64,000 nucleotides of DNA from Aquarana catesbeiana (Eukaryota; Chordata; Amphibia; Anura; Ranidae): positions 196,745,640 to 196,809,639 of the forward strand of contig NC_133324.1 in NCBI RefSeq assembly GCF_042186555.1, given 5' to 3'. Of the stretch, positions 1-11,042 are shown piece after piece. Within the stretch, counting starts at the first letter, position 1. Every line of letters starts with the position of its first letter. The notes under the pieces are model-generated. The model was not told where the DNA came from. It saw only the letters and a list, made by a program, of their open reading frames with translations, and ran no database searches. The position numbers and the translations under genes are program-made.

Positions 1-254
1 ACATGTTGCTGGAGGTATCTGAAGCCCTAACCATCTCTCTCTATGAACCTGGAGCAATAAACAGCTTATACAGGAAGTGACTGGTGCCCAACTTTATTTT
101 AATCTTCCACTTGGATCCATCCTGATGTAATGTCAGCCTGCTCTGGAGCTGAGGGTTCTCTTTCCTGCCTAATGATCACTACATTAGCAAAAGTGGAGTT
201 GTCCCTTTGGCCAAGAGAAAAACATACTTAAATGGAGAACAACTTGGTCACAGA

Positions 255-1025
255 AGAATTTATAAAAGGTGAAAAAGGAGTTTAAGTAGTTTAAGGTTAA
301 ACCTCTTTTCTTCTAATTTTAATGAGTGGCCACGAGTCTTGTTAAACTTCCTTCTGCGAAAAAGTTTTATGCCTATTGTAGGGTCACCAGTATGGTATTT
401 GTATATTGAAATTGTATCACCTTTCAAGCGTCTCTTCTCCAGAGAGAATAAGTTCAGTGCTCGCAACCTTTCCTCATAACTAATATCCTCCAGACCCTTT
501 ATTAGCTTTGTTTCCCTTTTTTGTACTCGCTGCATTTCCATCCTTTCTGAGGACTGGTGCCCAAAACTGGACAGCATACTCTAGGTGTGGCCGGACCAAA
601 GTCTTGTAGTGCGGGAGAATTATCGTTTTATCTCTGGAATTAATCTCCTTTTTATTGCATGCCAATATTCTGTTTGCTTTGTTAGCAGCAGCTTGGTATT
701 GCATCATCTACTAGGACCCCCAGGTCCTTTTTCATCCTAGATTTCCCCAGAGGTTCTCCCCCCAGTGTATAGATTGCATTCATATTTTTGCCACCCAAAT
801 GCATTACCTTACATTTTTCTACATTGAACCTCATTTGCCATGTAGTTGCCCACCTCATTAATTTGCTCAGATCTTTTTGCAAGGTTTCCACATCCTGCGG
901 AAGAGTTATTGCCCTGCTTAGCTTAGTATCGTCTGCAGATACAGAGATTGAGCCTTTTACCCCATCTTCCAGGTGGTTTATGAACAAATTAAACAGGATT
1001 GGTCCCAGCACAGAACCCTGGGTTC
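255..1025 (-). pseudogene. CR1-type LINE reverse transcriptase fragment, frameshifted
   Basis: Three overlapping minus-strand frames (682-1011, 480-707, 260-577) read in order as the C-terminal half of a CR1 non-LTR reverse transcriptase. The first gives LGPILFNLFINHLEDG followed by SADDTKL, the position of the catalytic [F/Y]ADD box. The next gives YKTLVRPHLEYAVQFWAP, and the last gives YEERLRALNLFSLEKRR. That order and wording are typical of vertebrate CR1/L2-group elements. At least two frameshifts separate the blocks, and SADD replaces the usual aromatic-ADD. The 5' part of ORF2, including the endonuclease, is absent, as expected for a 5'-truncated copy. It lies immediately left of an unclassified short repeat. 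Confidence in the clade is high; the exact ends are approximate. Confidence 0.85.
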
Positions 1026-1029
1026 TACA

Positions 1030-1310
1030 GAGATGGACCTGTCAGAGCCCTGCTCTCCTCTATGGGGAGAGCGGATGAAAGTGGACCGCCTGTCCATTTT
1101 CATCTGATCCGCTGGACGGATGGTGAACATATCACCATCTGTCTGTTTTCACCGGATCTTGTTGGATCAGAGGGCAGGCGGGTGACAGCAGACCCAAATC
1201 CACTGAAATCTGCCTGCCCATAGAGGTCAATGGTTGGCCGCTCGGATCTGCCTGGAAAATGGACAGCGGATCAGGACGATCATGTGAAAGGGGCTATACA
1301 TGACACAACC
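1030..1310. repeat. Possible short non-autonomous DNA element (MITE-like), unclassified
   Basis: This GC-richer block sits between the CR1 fragment and the gypsy LTR. It contains partly self-complementary words around gatccgctgg and ggacagcggatc, and ends in atgtgaaaggggctata. No clear target duplication was found and no coding capacity is visible. The classification is a guess from its dyad-rich composition. Confidence 0.3.
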
Positions 1311-1352
1311 TGACCCTAAAATTTCTGTTCAATAACCTTTAGACCTACCAAA

Positions 1353-1835
1353 TGTCAGGGCTGGCTCAGCCCTTCCTTTTCTAAGCTGGCCGCTCAGCTG
1401 TCGGCTAATTGCCAGCTCTCATCTCTCTCCACAGTTAACCAGCTGTTGTGGATCTGCTCATCAGTCCCGCCTACTTAAAGATCTCCAGCTCACTTCATTC
1501 CTGCCTTCACCTTGGTCACATCACAAGAGTCTCCTGTGTTCCTGTTTAAAGACTGGCTTTGCTGACATCCCTTCTGGCTCCTTATCCTGCTTGCTGTTCC
1601 TCTACTTGGATCTCTGACTTCTGGCCTGGCGGATTACCTGATCTAGTTACTGAACTCTGCCTTGGCTGATTACCCGAACTGGTTACTGAACTCTGGCTTG
1701 GCTGACTACCCAATCCAGTTACTGGACTCTGGCTATGCTTTGACTACGCTTACTCTATTTACCTTTTTATTTTTATTAATAAACAAGTGTGATTTTACTC
1801 TACTTCTGTCTCGAGCTGGTTCATGGTTTCTGACA
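1353..1835 (+). repeat. 5' LTR of gypsy-1
   Basis: A 483-bp LTR that opens with tgtcagggctggctca and closes with ggtttctgaca. It matches the two halves of the 3' LTR (5596-5791 and 7023-7267) through most of its length, with scattered substitutions that point to a fairly old insertion. Tandem-like CTGATTACC / GGTTACTGAACTCTGG words occur in the U3-like middle. An AATAAA signal (around 1778) lies near the end and is a candidate polyadenylation signal. No convincing tRNA primer binding site follows the LTR. Confidence 0.9.
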
Positions 1836-1848
1836 GTAGGCAAAGGCC

Positions 1849-3067
1849 ATGAATTCAGAAGATACAGTCAATCCACTTGTTGGTAATATTTTTTCCAGAT
1901 TGGATGAGCAAGATCACTGCATGGATCAGTTTGCCATGGCGTTACAAACGCTCCTGAGTCGCATGTCTCACCTGGAATCCCCCACTGTGGCTGCACTGGT
2001 ACAACCTGAGTTGCAGGCCATCCCTGCTACTAAGCCAGTCTCTGTGCATGCACCTGCCTTGAGTATTACCTCTATAAGAGGTATGTCTCGTTCCGCCCCG
2101 CTTCCCCAGCGATTTGGGGGCGATTCAGTTCAATGCAGAGGATTTCTCAACCAAGTTGAGATATACTTTGAGATGCTGCCCCAGGCATTTCCCACAGACC
2201 GAAGCAAAGTAGGGTTTATGATATCTTTGCTTTCTGAGAGAGCCTTGGCCTGGTCTAACCCTCAAAGGGAGACGCAAAAACCTGTTGTCTTGAGTTACCC
2301 AGAGTCTGTGGTCTCTTTTAAAAGGGTATTTGACGTTCCCGCACGCTCCGTTTCTGCTACCAAGTGGCTCATGTCCATCAAACAGAGTACAGGAACTGTT
2401 GCCGACTACGCCATTGAGTTCCGTACTCTGGCAGCAGAGGTTGCTTGGAACAATGAGGCCCTCATAGCTGCTTTTTTCTCATGGTCTCTCGGATTCCATT
2501 AAGGATGAGATAGCAGCCCGAGATATACCCACTGAGCTGGAGAGCTTGATCTTGTTTGCCATCCCCATTGACTCCAAACTCAGAGAAAGACTTTCTTTTA
2601 AGGAGCGCTTGCGGAAGCCTCCTGTACGTTTGCCTCCGAGCTTTGCATTCCCACCCGTACCTCCCTCACCTCCCATGCTTCCTGGTACCGAGTCGGTCAA
2701 TGAAGATGAACCCATGCACTTGGGCTTCACGCGTCTCTCTGCGGATGAGAGAGCCTTTAGGAGGCGGGAGAGATTGAGCCTTTATTGTGGCCAGGCAGGT
2801 CACTTTTTGAAGTCTTGTCTTACCCATCATGGGAACACCCGAACCTTGAAGTCCTGTCATGGACAGACCTTAGGTGATGTTGCGTTGTCCCCAGTTATCC
2901 AGAAGGATAAGCCCCTGGTTTCGGTCACCCTTTGGGCTAAGTCATCTATCGAGATACAGGCTCTAATCGGCTCTGGGACTGCAGGCCTGTTCATTGATGC
3001 TGCCTTTGTATCAAAACACTCGATTCCACTGCAGCTGCGTGACACTCCACTTGCCATGCCCTCATGA
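1849..3067 (+). pseudogene. gypsy-1 gag and aspartic protease, frameshifted
   Basis: The first frame (1849-2502, from an ATG 13 bp after the LTR) is a gag capsid-like protein with QRFGGDSVQCRGFLNQVEIY, the usual start of the retrotransposon gag domain. A frameshift near 2490 moves reading to 2546-3067, which carries a CCHC nucleic-acid knuckle and then the protease. In the knuckle the first cysteine is serine (codon 2777-2779, LSLYCGQAGHFLKSC). In the protease the expected IDSG active site reads IGSG: the catalytic Asp is Gly at codon 2969-2971. In a working element gag packages the RNA and the protease cuts the polyprotein; both functions look lost here. Confidence 0.88.
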
Positions 3068-3156
3068 GAGGGTTCTGTTGTCCATGGCTGTAGGGGCTCT
3101 TCACCATGAGATAATCCAATTCCAAGTGATTTCCTCTCCTAAGTTTCCGCTGGTTA

Positions 3157-5583
3157 TTGGTTATCCTTGGTTATCCTTGGTTACAGAGGCACAACCCGTC
3201 TTTTGATTGGCTCCGTGCTGAGGTTCTCTCCTGGTCACCACAATGCAGTGAAACATGCTTCCGGAAGGTAGCCATGGTCCTGTGTACCTCTTCACTCTCC
3301 TCCCTGCCAGAGGAGTATTATGATTTTAGCGATGTCTTTCACAAAGGTCAAGCCAGTAGTTTACCTCCACACTGGCCGTATGATTGCGCAATTGACCTTC
3401 AACCTGGTGCTACTCCCCCTCGTGGCAGGGTTTACCCTTTGTTGGTCTTGGAGGATAAAGCCATGGAGGAGTATGTTGCCGATGCACTTTCTCGGAGTTT
3501 CATCTGCAAATCCTCGTCTCCTGCTGGTGCTGGTTTCTTCTTTGTGAAGAAGAGGAGCGGTGAACTGAGACCTTGTATTGATTATAGGGGTCTCAATCGT
3601 TTCACGATTAAGAATGCCTATCCGAACCCGTTGATTACAGAGTTATTTGACTGCCTCAAGGGAGCAACAGTTTTCACTAAGCTTGTTCTGAGAGGGGCTT
3701 ACAATCTCGTGAGGATTAAGGAGGGCGACGAGTGGAAAACTGAGTTTAATACCAGGCCATTATGAGTATCTCGTAATGCCTTTTGGCCTTTGTAATGCCC
3801 CGGCAGTTTTCCAGGAATTTATTAACGATGTCCTCCGAGATTTGTTGCAGTTATGTGTGGTGGTTTATCTCAATGATATCCTCATATTTTCCAAGTCCCT
3901 GGAGAGCCACCACACAGATGTCTGTCGTGTTTTTCAGAAATGAAGAGAGAACAATCTCTACTGTAAACTGGAGAAGTGTGAGTTTCATTGGGAACAGGTT
4001 AAGTTACTGGGCTATGTCATTTCCACTGCTGGTTTTTCGATGGACCCAGAGAAACTTTCAGCAGTTCTCCAGTGGCCTTGACCCATGGGGTTACGTCCTC
4101 TGCAGTGTTTCCTGGGTTTGGTCAACTATTATCGGAAGTTTATTCATAACTTCTCGTCTATGGTCAAGCCCTTGACCGATATGACCAGAAAGAACGGTAA
4201 CCCACAGAGTTGGTCTTCGGAGTCCATTAAGGCCTTTGAAAGTCTCAAGGCTGCCATTGATTCTGCTCCTGTGTTGGCACATCCTGATCCTACCTTACCT
4301 TTTATCCTTGAGGTTGATGCTTCTGAGACTGGTGTTGGCGCCCTTCTTTCTCAACGCCCTACCTCTGAGAGTGCTATGCATCCTTGTGGCTGCTTTTCCA
4401 AGAAATTGCCTGCCGAGTGCAATTATGAGATTGGTGACAGAGAGTTGTTGGCAATCATTTTAGCCCTGAAAGAATGGAGACATCTCCACAAAGGTACCAC
4501 AGTGCCGATTCTCATTCTTAATGACCATAAGAATCTTACATTCTTGTCTGCGGCTAAATGCCTCTCTCCCAGAAGGGAGCGATAGGCTCTTTTCTTGTCA
4601 AAAGTTTCAATTACCTTGTCTCATTCTTACCCAGTACTAAGAATGTAAGGGCTGACGCCTTGTCACAACAATTTTGCTCCACTTCCAAGTTGGAGTCGGT
4701 TCCTTTGATTCCTCCTGATCGTATTCTGGCTACGGTTCACACCAGTCTTACTTCTCCTTTGGGTGACAAAATTCTTGCTGCTCAGGTCGATGCTCCTCCC
4801 GAGAAACCTTGTGACTGCTGCTTTGTGCCAGAGTGTCTCCATACTGGCCTGCTCTAGACTTACCATTCTCCCAAGGCAGCTGGCCACCCTGGTAAGAATC
4901 AACTAGTTTGGGCCATTTCCCAACAATTCTGGTGGCCTAGTCTACGTGCCGATGTAACTGCCTTCGTAGCTGCTTGTTCCGTGTGTGCTCAGAGTAAGAC
5001 TCCACGACACTTTCCAGTGGGCCTCCTACAACCCATACCCAATGGAGAGAGGCCCTGGACCCACCTGTCTATGGATTTCATTGTGGAGTTGCCTAACTCC
5101 CAAGGCAACACAGATATCCTTATGGTGGTTGACCGGTTCTCAAAGATGTGTCATTGTATTCCACTTAAGAAGTTGCCCACTTCTAAGGAACTGGCTTCCA
5201 TTTTTGCTCGGGAGATCTTTCGCTTACATGGGCTACCCAAGGTAAATGTCTCGGACAGGGGTAGTCAATTTGTGTCCCGGTTCTGGCAAGCCTTTTATGC
5301 ACAGCTGGGTATTCAGCTTGCTTTCTCCTCTGCGTATCACCCGCAGGTGCCACGTCCTCACGCTATACAGTTTGAGAACCATGAGGAGTATGAGGTACAA
5401 TCCATTGTTGACTCCCGTAGGTTCGGTGGACGCATACAGTACCTGGTGCATAGGAAGAGGTACGGTCCGGAGGAACGCTCTTCGGTCTCATCCTCGGATG
5501 TACATGCTTCTGCCCTCCTCTGTGATTTCCATAGACGTTTTGCCCTCAAGCCCAGTGGTCCTCTGAGAGGGAGGAGTCGTTGA
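3157..5583 (+). pseudogene. gypsy-1 pol: RT, RNase H, integrase, chromodomain; multiply broken
   Basis: Reverse transcriptase runs from about 3300 (DYRGLNRFTIKNAYP, then RGAYNLVRI) through a frameshift near 3765 into FGLCNAP and VVYLNDILIFS. The second catalytic box YLDD is YLND because codon 3872-3874 is Asn. RNase H follows at 4085-4585 (LEVDASETGVGALLS, then DRELLAI). The integrase zinc region (CSVCAQSK at about 4978-5000) and core (MDFIVELP, SDRGSQF) follow after further breaks. After SSAYHPQ (about 5345) the reading jumps straight into a chromodomain (YEVQSIVDSRRFGGRIQYL, about 5385-5480), so the third catalytic residue of the integrase (Glu) and its C-terminal domain are deleted. The chromodomain identifies a chromovirus, whose integrase normally targets chromatin marks. 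Confidence 0.9.
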
Positions 5584-5791
5584 GGAGGGGTGTACTGTCA
5601 GGGCTGGCTCAGGCCTTCCTTCTTTGAGATGGCTGCTCAGCTGTCGGCTAATTGCCACCTCTCATCTCTCTCCACAGTTAACCAGCTGTTGTGGATCTGC
5701 TCGTCAGTCCCGCGTACTTAAAGATCTCCAGCTCACTTCATTCCTGCCTTCGCCTTGGTCACATCACAAGAAACCATCTCCTGCGTTCCTG

Positions 5792-7022
5792 TTAAACCAC
5801 TTGCCGCCGCCATATAGCAAAATGACGGCGGCAAAGTGGTTTAAAAAACCTGACCGGACGTCATATGACGTGATCAGGATATTGAGCCGCTGCACACCCC
5901 CGGGGGCGCGCATCGCGGCGATCGTTGTTGCGTTGTGTCAGACTGATCTCCGATCTAGGTAAAGAGTCTCTGATGGAGACTCTTTACCACGTGATCAGCC
6001 ATGTCCAATCACAGCTGATCACAATGTAAATAGGAAGAGCGGGAGATTGGCTTTTCCTCACTCGCGTCTAACAGACGCGAGTAGAGGAGAGCCGATCGGC
6101 TGCTCTCCTGACAGAGGGGGTCTGTGCTGATTGTTTATCAGCACAGCCCCCCTTGGATCCCGCCCAGGACCACCAGGGCAGCCGCCCAGGACCACAAGGA
6201 TGGCCCCCACACTAGACCACCAGGTATGCCCCCTAGACCCCCAGGGAAATACCAATATGTGCCCAGGCAGCTGCCAAATTGTGCCCAGGCAGCTGCCAGT
6301 CAGTGCCCACTCCAATTCCTACCACTGCCAGTGCCACCAGGGATGCCTACCAGTGCCTCATATTAGTGCCATGTATCAGTGCCCATCAGTGCCACGTATC
6401 AGTGCCCAGCAGTGCCGCCTATCAGTGCCCATCAGTGCCGCCTATCAGTTTCACCCTATCAGTGCCCATCAGTGCTGCCTTTCAGTGCCCATCAGTGTCG
6501 CCTATCAGTAACCATCGGTGCCAACCAGTGCCACCCAGTGCCACCCATGAGTGCCCATCAGTGCAGCCTATCAATGCCCATCAGTGTTGCATATATGTGC
6601 CACCCATCAGTGCCACCTACCAGTGCCCATCAGTGCCCATTGTCAGTGCCCGTCAGTGCCCGCTCATTGGTGCCACCTCATCGGTGCCGCCGTATCAGTG
6701 CCTGTCAGTGCTGCCGTATCAGTGCCCATCAGTGAAAGGGAAAACGTACTTATTTACACATTTTTTTAACAGAAACAAAAGCAAAACTTTTTTTTTTTTA
6801 ATTTCTCTGTATTTTTTTATTTGTTTACCAAAAAATAAAAACCGCAGAGGTGATCAAATATCACCAAAAGAAAGCTCTATTTGTGGGAACAAAATGATAA
6901 AAATTTAGTTTGGGTACAGTGTAGCATGACCGCGCAATTTTTATTCAAACTGCAACAGCACTGAAAGCTGAAAATTGGTCTGGGCAGGAGGGTGTATAAG
7001 TGCCCTGTATTGAAGTGGTTAA
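5792..7022 (-). mobile_element. TTAA-flanked non-autonomous element, piggyBac-like insertion (copy 1)
   Basis: The body is 5796-7018, flanked by TTAA at 5792-5795 and 7019-7022, which is the piggyBac target signature. Short inverted ends match (accacttgcc on the left; accacttcaa reading in from the right). The left end holds a strong subterminal hairpin (aaccacttgccgccg pairing with cggcggcaaagtggtt). The right 200 bp (6820-7018), read on the minus strand, is closely similar to 35329-35520, so the two are members of one family in opposite orientation. Strand is given relative to that copy. No transposase is encoded. A GTGCC-rich minisatellite fills the middle. Assignment to piggyBac rests on the TTAA target only. 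Confidence 0.72.
6290..6735 (+). repeat. CAGTGCCCAT / CAGTGCCGCCTAT minisatellite
   Basis: Imperfect tandem repetition of 10- and 13-bp words, mainly as a 23-bp unit (cagtgcccat followed by cagtgccgcctat). It lies inside the TTAA-flanked element. Open frames across it (up to 209 codons) are a result of the repeat and show no protein-like composition. Confidence 0.9.
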
Positions 7023-7272
7023 AGACTGGCTTTGCTGACATCCCTTCTGGCTCTTTATCCTGTTTGCTTTTCCACTACTTGGATCCCTGACTTCTGGCTT
7101 GGCTGATTACCCGATCTGGTTACTGAACTCTGGCTTGGCTGACTACCCGATCCGATTACTGGGCTATGCTTTGACTACACTTACTCTATTTACCTTTTTT
7201 ATTTTTATTAATAAACAAATGTGATTTTACTGTACTTCTGTCTCGGTCTGGTTCATGGTTTCTGACACCAAA

Positions 7273-7945
7273 TTATGTAATATGAGGACCTACCTGAATT
7301 ATCCCAATTTGTATCCAATCAGACAGGATTTTGCACTGCATACTTCTTGGTAGATCTAAAGGAGAGTGCACAATCAGATTGTAACATTTGTGGTGAGCTT
7401 AGGATGCAAGGGAAATGCAAACAGCAGTGAGATGAAGCTCTCAAAGAGGGTGTGGAACAGGAGGATACCTCTTTTCTTGTGACTTCATAGGGATATATGA
7501 AGAAGAGCTCTAAATAATGTGAAGTCTTTTTTAATGTTTGATCCATTTTAAGTAATTTTCATGATTTGTAACATACAGCTATTTGAAATGAAAGTCATAA
7601 TAATAATGAATCAATTTTCTTTGTATGGAACAAATGTCGTGAATCATGTCAAATCTGGTGAGTCATAGCACATCAAATGGTAAAATAACATGGCCTACTT
7701 TTGTATTAATCCCTTGCTAGCTTATGCAAATGAATAACGTGTCAGATTTAACAAATGTGTGAAAAATTGAAATTAAGTACCCTAAATTAAAAGGGTTCAT
7801 CTTTCAGGAAGTTTCCTACATAGTAAATTTGACCATCACAAGCTAGACAATCCCAAATATTTTTTTTTCAAATATAAGAAAGATACACATTTCTTTCTTT
7901 TCTTTCCCTCTTAAGCACTTTTCACTAATACAATTATAGCAAAGC

Positions 7946-7946
<1 letters not shown>
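7273..7946. other. AT-rich sequence, nothing recognised
   Basis: Sequence to the right of the gypsy-1 target duplication. No coding similarity, terminal repeats or RNA gene could be recognised by eye. Confidence 0.5.
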
Positions 7947-7997
<51 letters not shown>

Positions 7998-7999
7998 TC
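7947..7999. repeat. (CTTT)n microsatellite
   Basis: About 13 perfect copies of cttt. Confidence 0.97.
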
Positions 8000-8840
8000 A
8001 ATCTCCAGTAAAAATTATCATATTATTTATCTTCCTCAACATTTATGCTTAAAGCATATGTAAACTCACACCTTGTAAAACAACTCATTTTGTTTAAAAT
8101 AGAAATGAAAGACAAAACATTTGTGTATAGTTATAAAAAATATTATAAATACTTTTTTTCCCCTTTTTTTTTAAGTGATTGCATGCCCTCTGTTTTCAGC
8201 TGCATAAGAATCTCAGAGAGCTGGGGGAAGAGAAACAGAATTACACTAGTCTTCACAGTGGATGGATGGATGTGTATGTGTGTGTGGGGGGGGATAATTG
8301 GAGGAGAGCAAGCTGAGTTCTCAGCAGAGGCGTATCTAGTGAAAATGGCGCCTATGGCAAACACTGAAACCGTGCCCCTGTCAAAACATTTGAAACCCAT
8401 CACAAAACTACAAGTCAAGCTCTTTAATCTTTCAAGAAAGCCCCCTACAGGCCCAGGCCCACTACATCTGTACTGGCTGCCCCTCCCCCCCTCCCCCGAT
8501 GGTGGCGGCCCTGGTGTCTCTATACTCCTGTAAAAAATAAAAAGTACACATCCTCACCTGATGCCTGTATCAATAAGACCTCTCACGGCGCGCTGCTCCC
8601 CGCCGGCCCCTCCTCTCTTCTTGTCCGTCCTGGGTGATGTAATGTACAGTACAAGCACCTGGAGTGAATGGGAGGGAAGGAGGGGCTGGCAGGGAGCAGT
8701 GCGCCGTGAGAGGTCTTATTACAGCCACTGCCCATGTTAGATTGTATTTGTTGCAGTCTTGCAGAGCCTCTTATGGCACTCCCGTAGTGGCATCAGGCCC
8801 TCGGGCAGTGCCCGAGTGCCCGATGGAACAGTCTGCCCCT

Positions 8841-8931
8841 GCTCATTAAACAGTCCACATTCAGTGAAAGTTCATGTACAGCATAGTTTGCAGTACATGA
8901 ACTTTCACTGAATGTGGACTGTTTAATGAGC
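8841..8931. repeat. Perfect 39-bp inverted repeat, 13-nt loop
   Basis: Arms 8841-8879 and 8893-8931 are exactly complementary (gctcattaaacagtccac... and ...gtggactgtttaatgagc) around a 13-nt loop. It sits inside the hAT-type element and could be a nested foldback or a local duplication-inversion. Confidence 0.95.
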
Positions 8932-8939
8932 TTGTTGCA

Positions 8940-9177
8940 CACTTTATTACACTTTATTTATGATATCTATTGCTGTGCATATTTATTTAATCTATACTGA
9001 GCACTATATTTGATTGGCTGCTTCTGCTTGGCACACACATACAATCGCACATGATGATGACTTAAAATGTTTAAGTCATCATCATGTGCGATTGTACATG
9101 TGTGCCAGGCCCAAGAAGAAGCAAGTATGGATTAAATAAATATGCATAGCCATAGATATCATAAGTGTAATAAAGTG
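8940..9177. repeat. 238-bp imperfect palindrome, with a third partial arm downstream
   Basis: The left arm begins cactttattacacttta and the right arm ends gtgtaataaagtg. The centre is near 9068 (gacttaaa-atg-tttaagtc). A further diverged copy of the left arm follows at about 9204-9350 in direct orientation, giving an arm, inverted arm, arm arrangement. It lies inside the hAT-type element. Confidence 0.88.
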
Positions 9178-9835
9178 ATTTTAAGTAGTACCTGCTGCTG
9201 CACAAATCACTTTATTACACTTTAGTTATGATATCTATGGCAATGGCTATCCATATTTATTTAATCCATTGAGCACTATATTTGATTGGCTGCTTGCTTC
9301 TTCTTGGCAGTTGGCACACACGCTCAATCACACATGATGATGATCAAGATCAAGTAGTACAGTGTACCTGCTACTGCTAGGCTGCTAATCCTTGCTGCTG
9401 CCTGGCCCGAGGGCCAGGGTTCCCCGTCATACATTCCTTCTCTGGTCTTTTCTCCTGCTCCTCACATCACAGTCCCCGCTCCGGGGAGAGAGAAGATGAT
9501 GCCACACAGAGGAGGGTAGGCGGAGCATTAGGCTCCACCTCCGGCAGTCACTCTACCCTATGTGGTCTGGCCAGTCATCATCGGCTGTCATAGAGGTGCC
9601 TCCCCAGGCCAAGTAATTATTAGCAAGTGCCGCGCTGCACTCCAGTAGGCCAGCCGTGGCGCTGACCGGGGGCTTTGTTAGTGTGGGAGGCGACCATAAG
9701 AGCCGAGAGGTGGCTGCTGGAGGGCGGTTGGGTTTTTTTTTTCATGCGGTGCGGGTTTTTTGCCGCCCCTCCCCCTCATGGCGCCCATGGCACTTGCCAT
9801 GGCTGCCATACCTTAGATAAGCCACTGGTTCTCAG

Positions 9836-10795
9836 CACAGCTAGAAAACTGACTATGCTTTGCTCTCAGTCCTAGTGTGGTCAGTTTTTAATAGGACAGC
9901 TGAGAGTCTGGCAGGAACACCAAGGAAGCAATACAAAGAGAACAGGATGTTTTTACATACAAGCACTTGGTACCGTAGGCACATATCAGGAATATGAAAT
10001 GTTGGGTTTACATATTTTTAATGTGAATAGCAGTCTATAATACAATGACAGCAAAAATACAAGTAGGTTTCAAATAAGTCTTGTCTTTCTTTCTCTTTCT
10101 CTTTTTCTTTTTTTTTTTTTTCTTTACTTTCCAGTGAAAATGATCATAACTTATAACAAGCATGATTCCTTCCAACCTCATTAATAATTATGCTTAATGT
10201 GAAAAGCTCTCCTGTCTAATAATACAATTATAGTAATAATACAAGTAGTTTTCAAGTAATGTCTAGTCTGGAAGCATAAAACTAAATTAGATAAGCTGTT
10301 TGTATGACACAATGTAGTTCAGAGAGGAATTGCCTATAATTGTATCAGTCAGTGTGATAGCATTTGGGTAAAAAGAAGCATTTTAAACATAACACAAAGG
10401 ATGATAATCTTTTAACATTGTTTTCAAAGTATCTGCAATGGAACAGACACATCTTTGCCACGAATACAAATCACAAGACAGTGTTACTGATTGATTTCTA
10501 TCTAAAGCTATAATCTACAGACTGCTAAGTTGCCTCTTCTAAAAAAAAAAATCATAACTGTAACAGAATCTGCTGAAGAAGGTTGCTTTTTGCTTAAGAT
10601 TATTTTATATGCACTTAGATTAAAGCTGGCAATAGACAGTGCGAGTCAGTGTTGATGGGGCAAACACTCCCACAGAGCTAGTGCGTTCTCCCAGCGGGAT
10701 GGGGGGGGTGCAGGTAAGCTGTTTTGGCTGGGAAAACACACAGTGATTATTGCTAGCAATTGCTGGCAATAATTGTATGAAAAATCTGTTAGTCA
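9836..10795. other. AT-rich sequence with a TC-rich tract; nothing coding
   Basis: A pyrimidine-rich run lies at about 10083-10125. The rest shows no recognisable element or gene. Confidence 0.5.
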
Positions 10796-10984
10796 ACGTA
10801 AAGAATATGAATTTATCCGAAGTTACGAATTATCCGAAATAACAAATGCCGCATCTAAACAAATGGAACGTAATGAATTATTAATAATAATAATAATAAA
10901 AAGTTATTATTATTATTGTTATTTATTATTATTAATATGTTGCATTCCATTCGTAACTTTGGATAATTTCTTATTCGTTACGTT
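10796..10984. repeat. Foldback element centred on ATT/AAT repeats
   Basis: The left part (cgtaaagaatatgaatttatcc, gaagttacgaa) is complementary to the right part (ttcgtaactttggataatttc, ttattcgttacg). The centre is (aat)n/(tta)n near 10895-10935. The structure suggests a MITE-like foldback; no target duplication was identified. Confidence 0.7.
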
Positions 10985-11042
10985 TTCTAGCAGCCAAATC
11001 TGAAAGGAATTCCAATACCTATAGTTTGATAGTTAGCAATAG

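Larger units (their letters stand above)
5596..7267 (+). repeat. 3' LTR of gypsy-1, split by a TTAA-flanked element
   Basis: The left half is 5596-5791 and the right half 7023-7267. Joined conceptually, they match the 5' LTR across the insertion point (ttcctgtttaaagactgg in the 5' LTR). The end ggtttctgaca is followed directly by the ccaaa target duplication. Confidence 0.9.
1348..7272 (+). mobile_element. Ty3/gypsy chromovirus-type LTR retrotransposon (gypsy-1), dead, with nested insertion
   Basis: This is a complete proviral layout: 5-bp target duplication ccaaa at 1348-1352 and 7268-7272, 5' LTR 1353-1835, gag-pol 1849-5580, and a 3' LTR starting at 5596 and ending at 7267. Both LTRs begin with TG and end with CA. 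The 3' LTR is split by a 1.2-kb TTAA-flanked element at 5796-7018. A purine-rich tract (5581-5590) precedes the 3' LTR. Internal order is gag, zinc knuckle, protease, reverse transcriptase, RNase H, integrase and chromodomain, the order of Ty3/gypsy chromoviruses. Several catalytic residues are mutated and the integrase is internally deleted, so this copy cannot move by itself. Confidence 0.93.
8317..9835. mobile_element. Non-autonomous hAT-type element, 1.5 kb, with perfect 8-bp TSD
   Basis: The body is 8325-9827. Flanks carry an exact 8-bp target duplication gttctcag (8317-8324 and 9828-9835). The left end reads cagaggcgtatctag and the right end, reading inward, cagtggcttatctaa; they agree at 12 of 15 positions. 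An 8-bp TSD with CAG...-type ends is the hAT signature. No hAT transposase frame is present. The interior holds several long hairpins (separate entries). GC-rich coding-like stretches are not recognisable as protein. Confidence 0.85.

Noticed and set aside
1836..1860. tRNA primer binding site after the gypsy-1 5' LTR
   Set aside because: The sequence gtaggcaaaggcc does not begin with the usual TGG and no matching tRNA 3' end was recognised.
8045..8533. 162-codon frame
   Set aside because: It crosses the exact left boundary and TSD of the hAT-type element, so it cannot be an ancestral gene.
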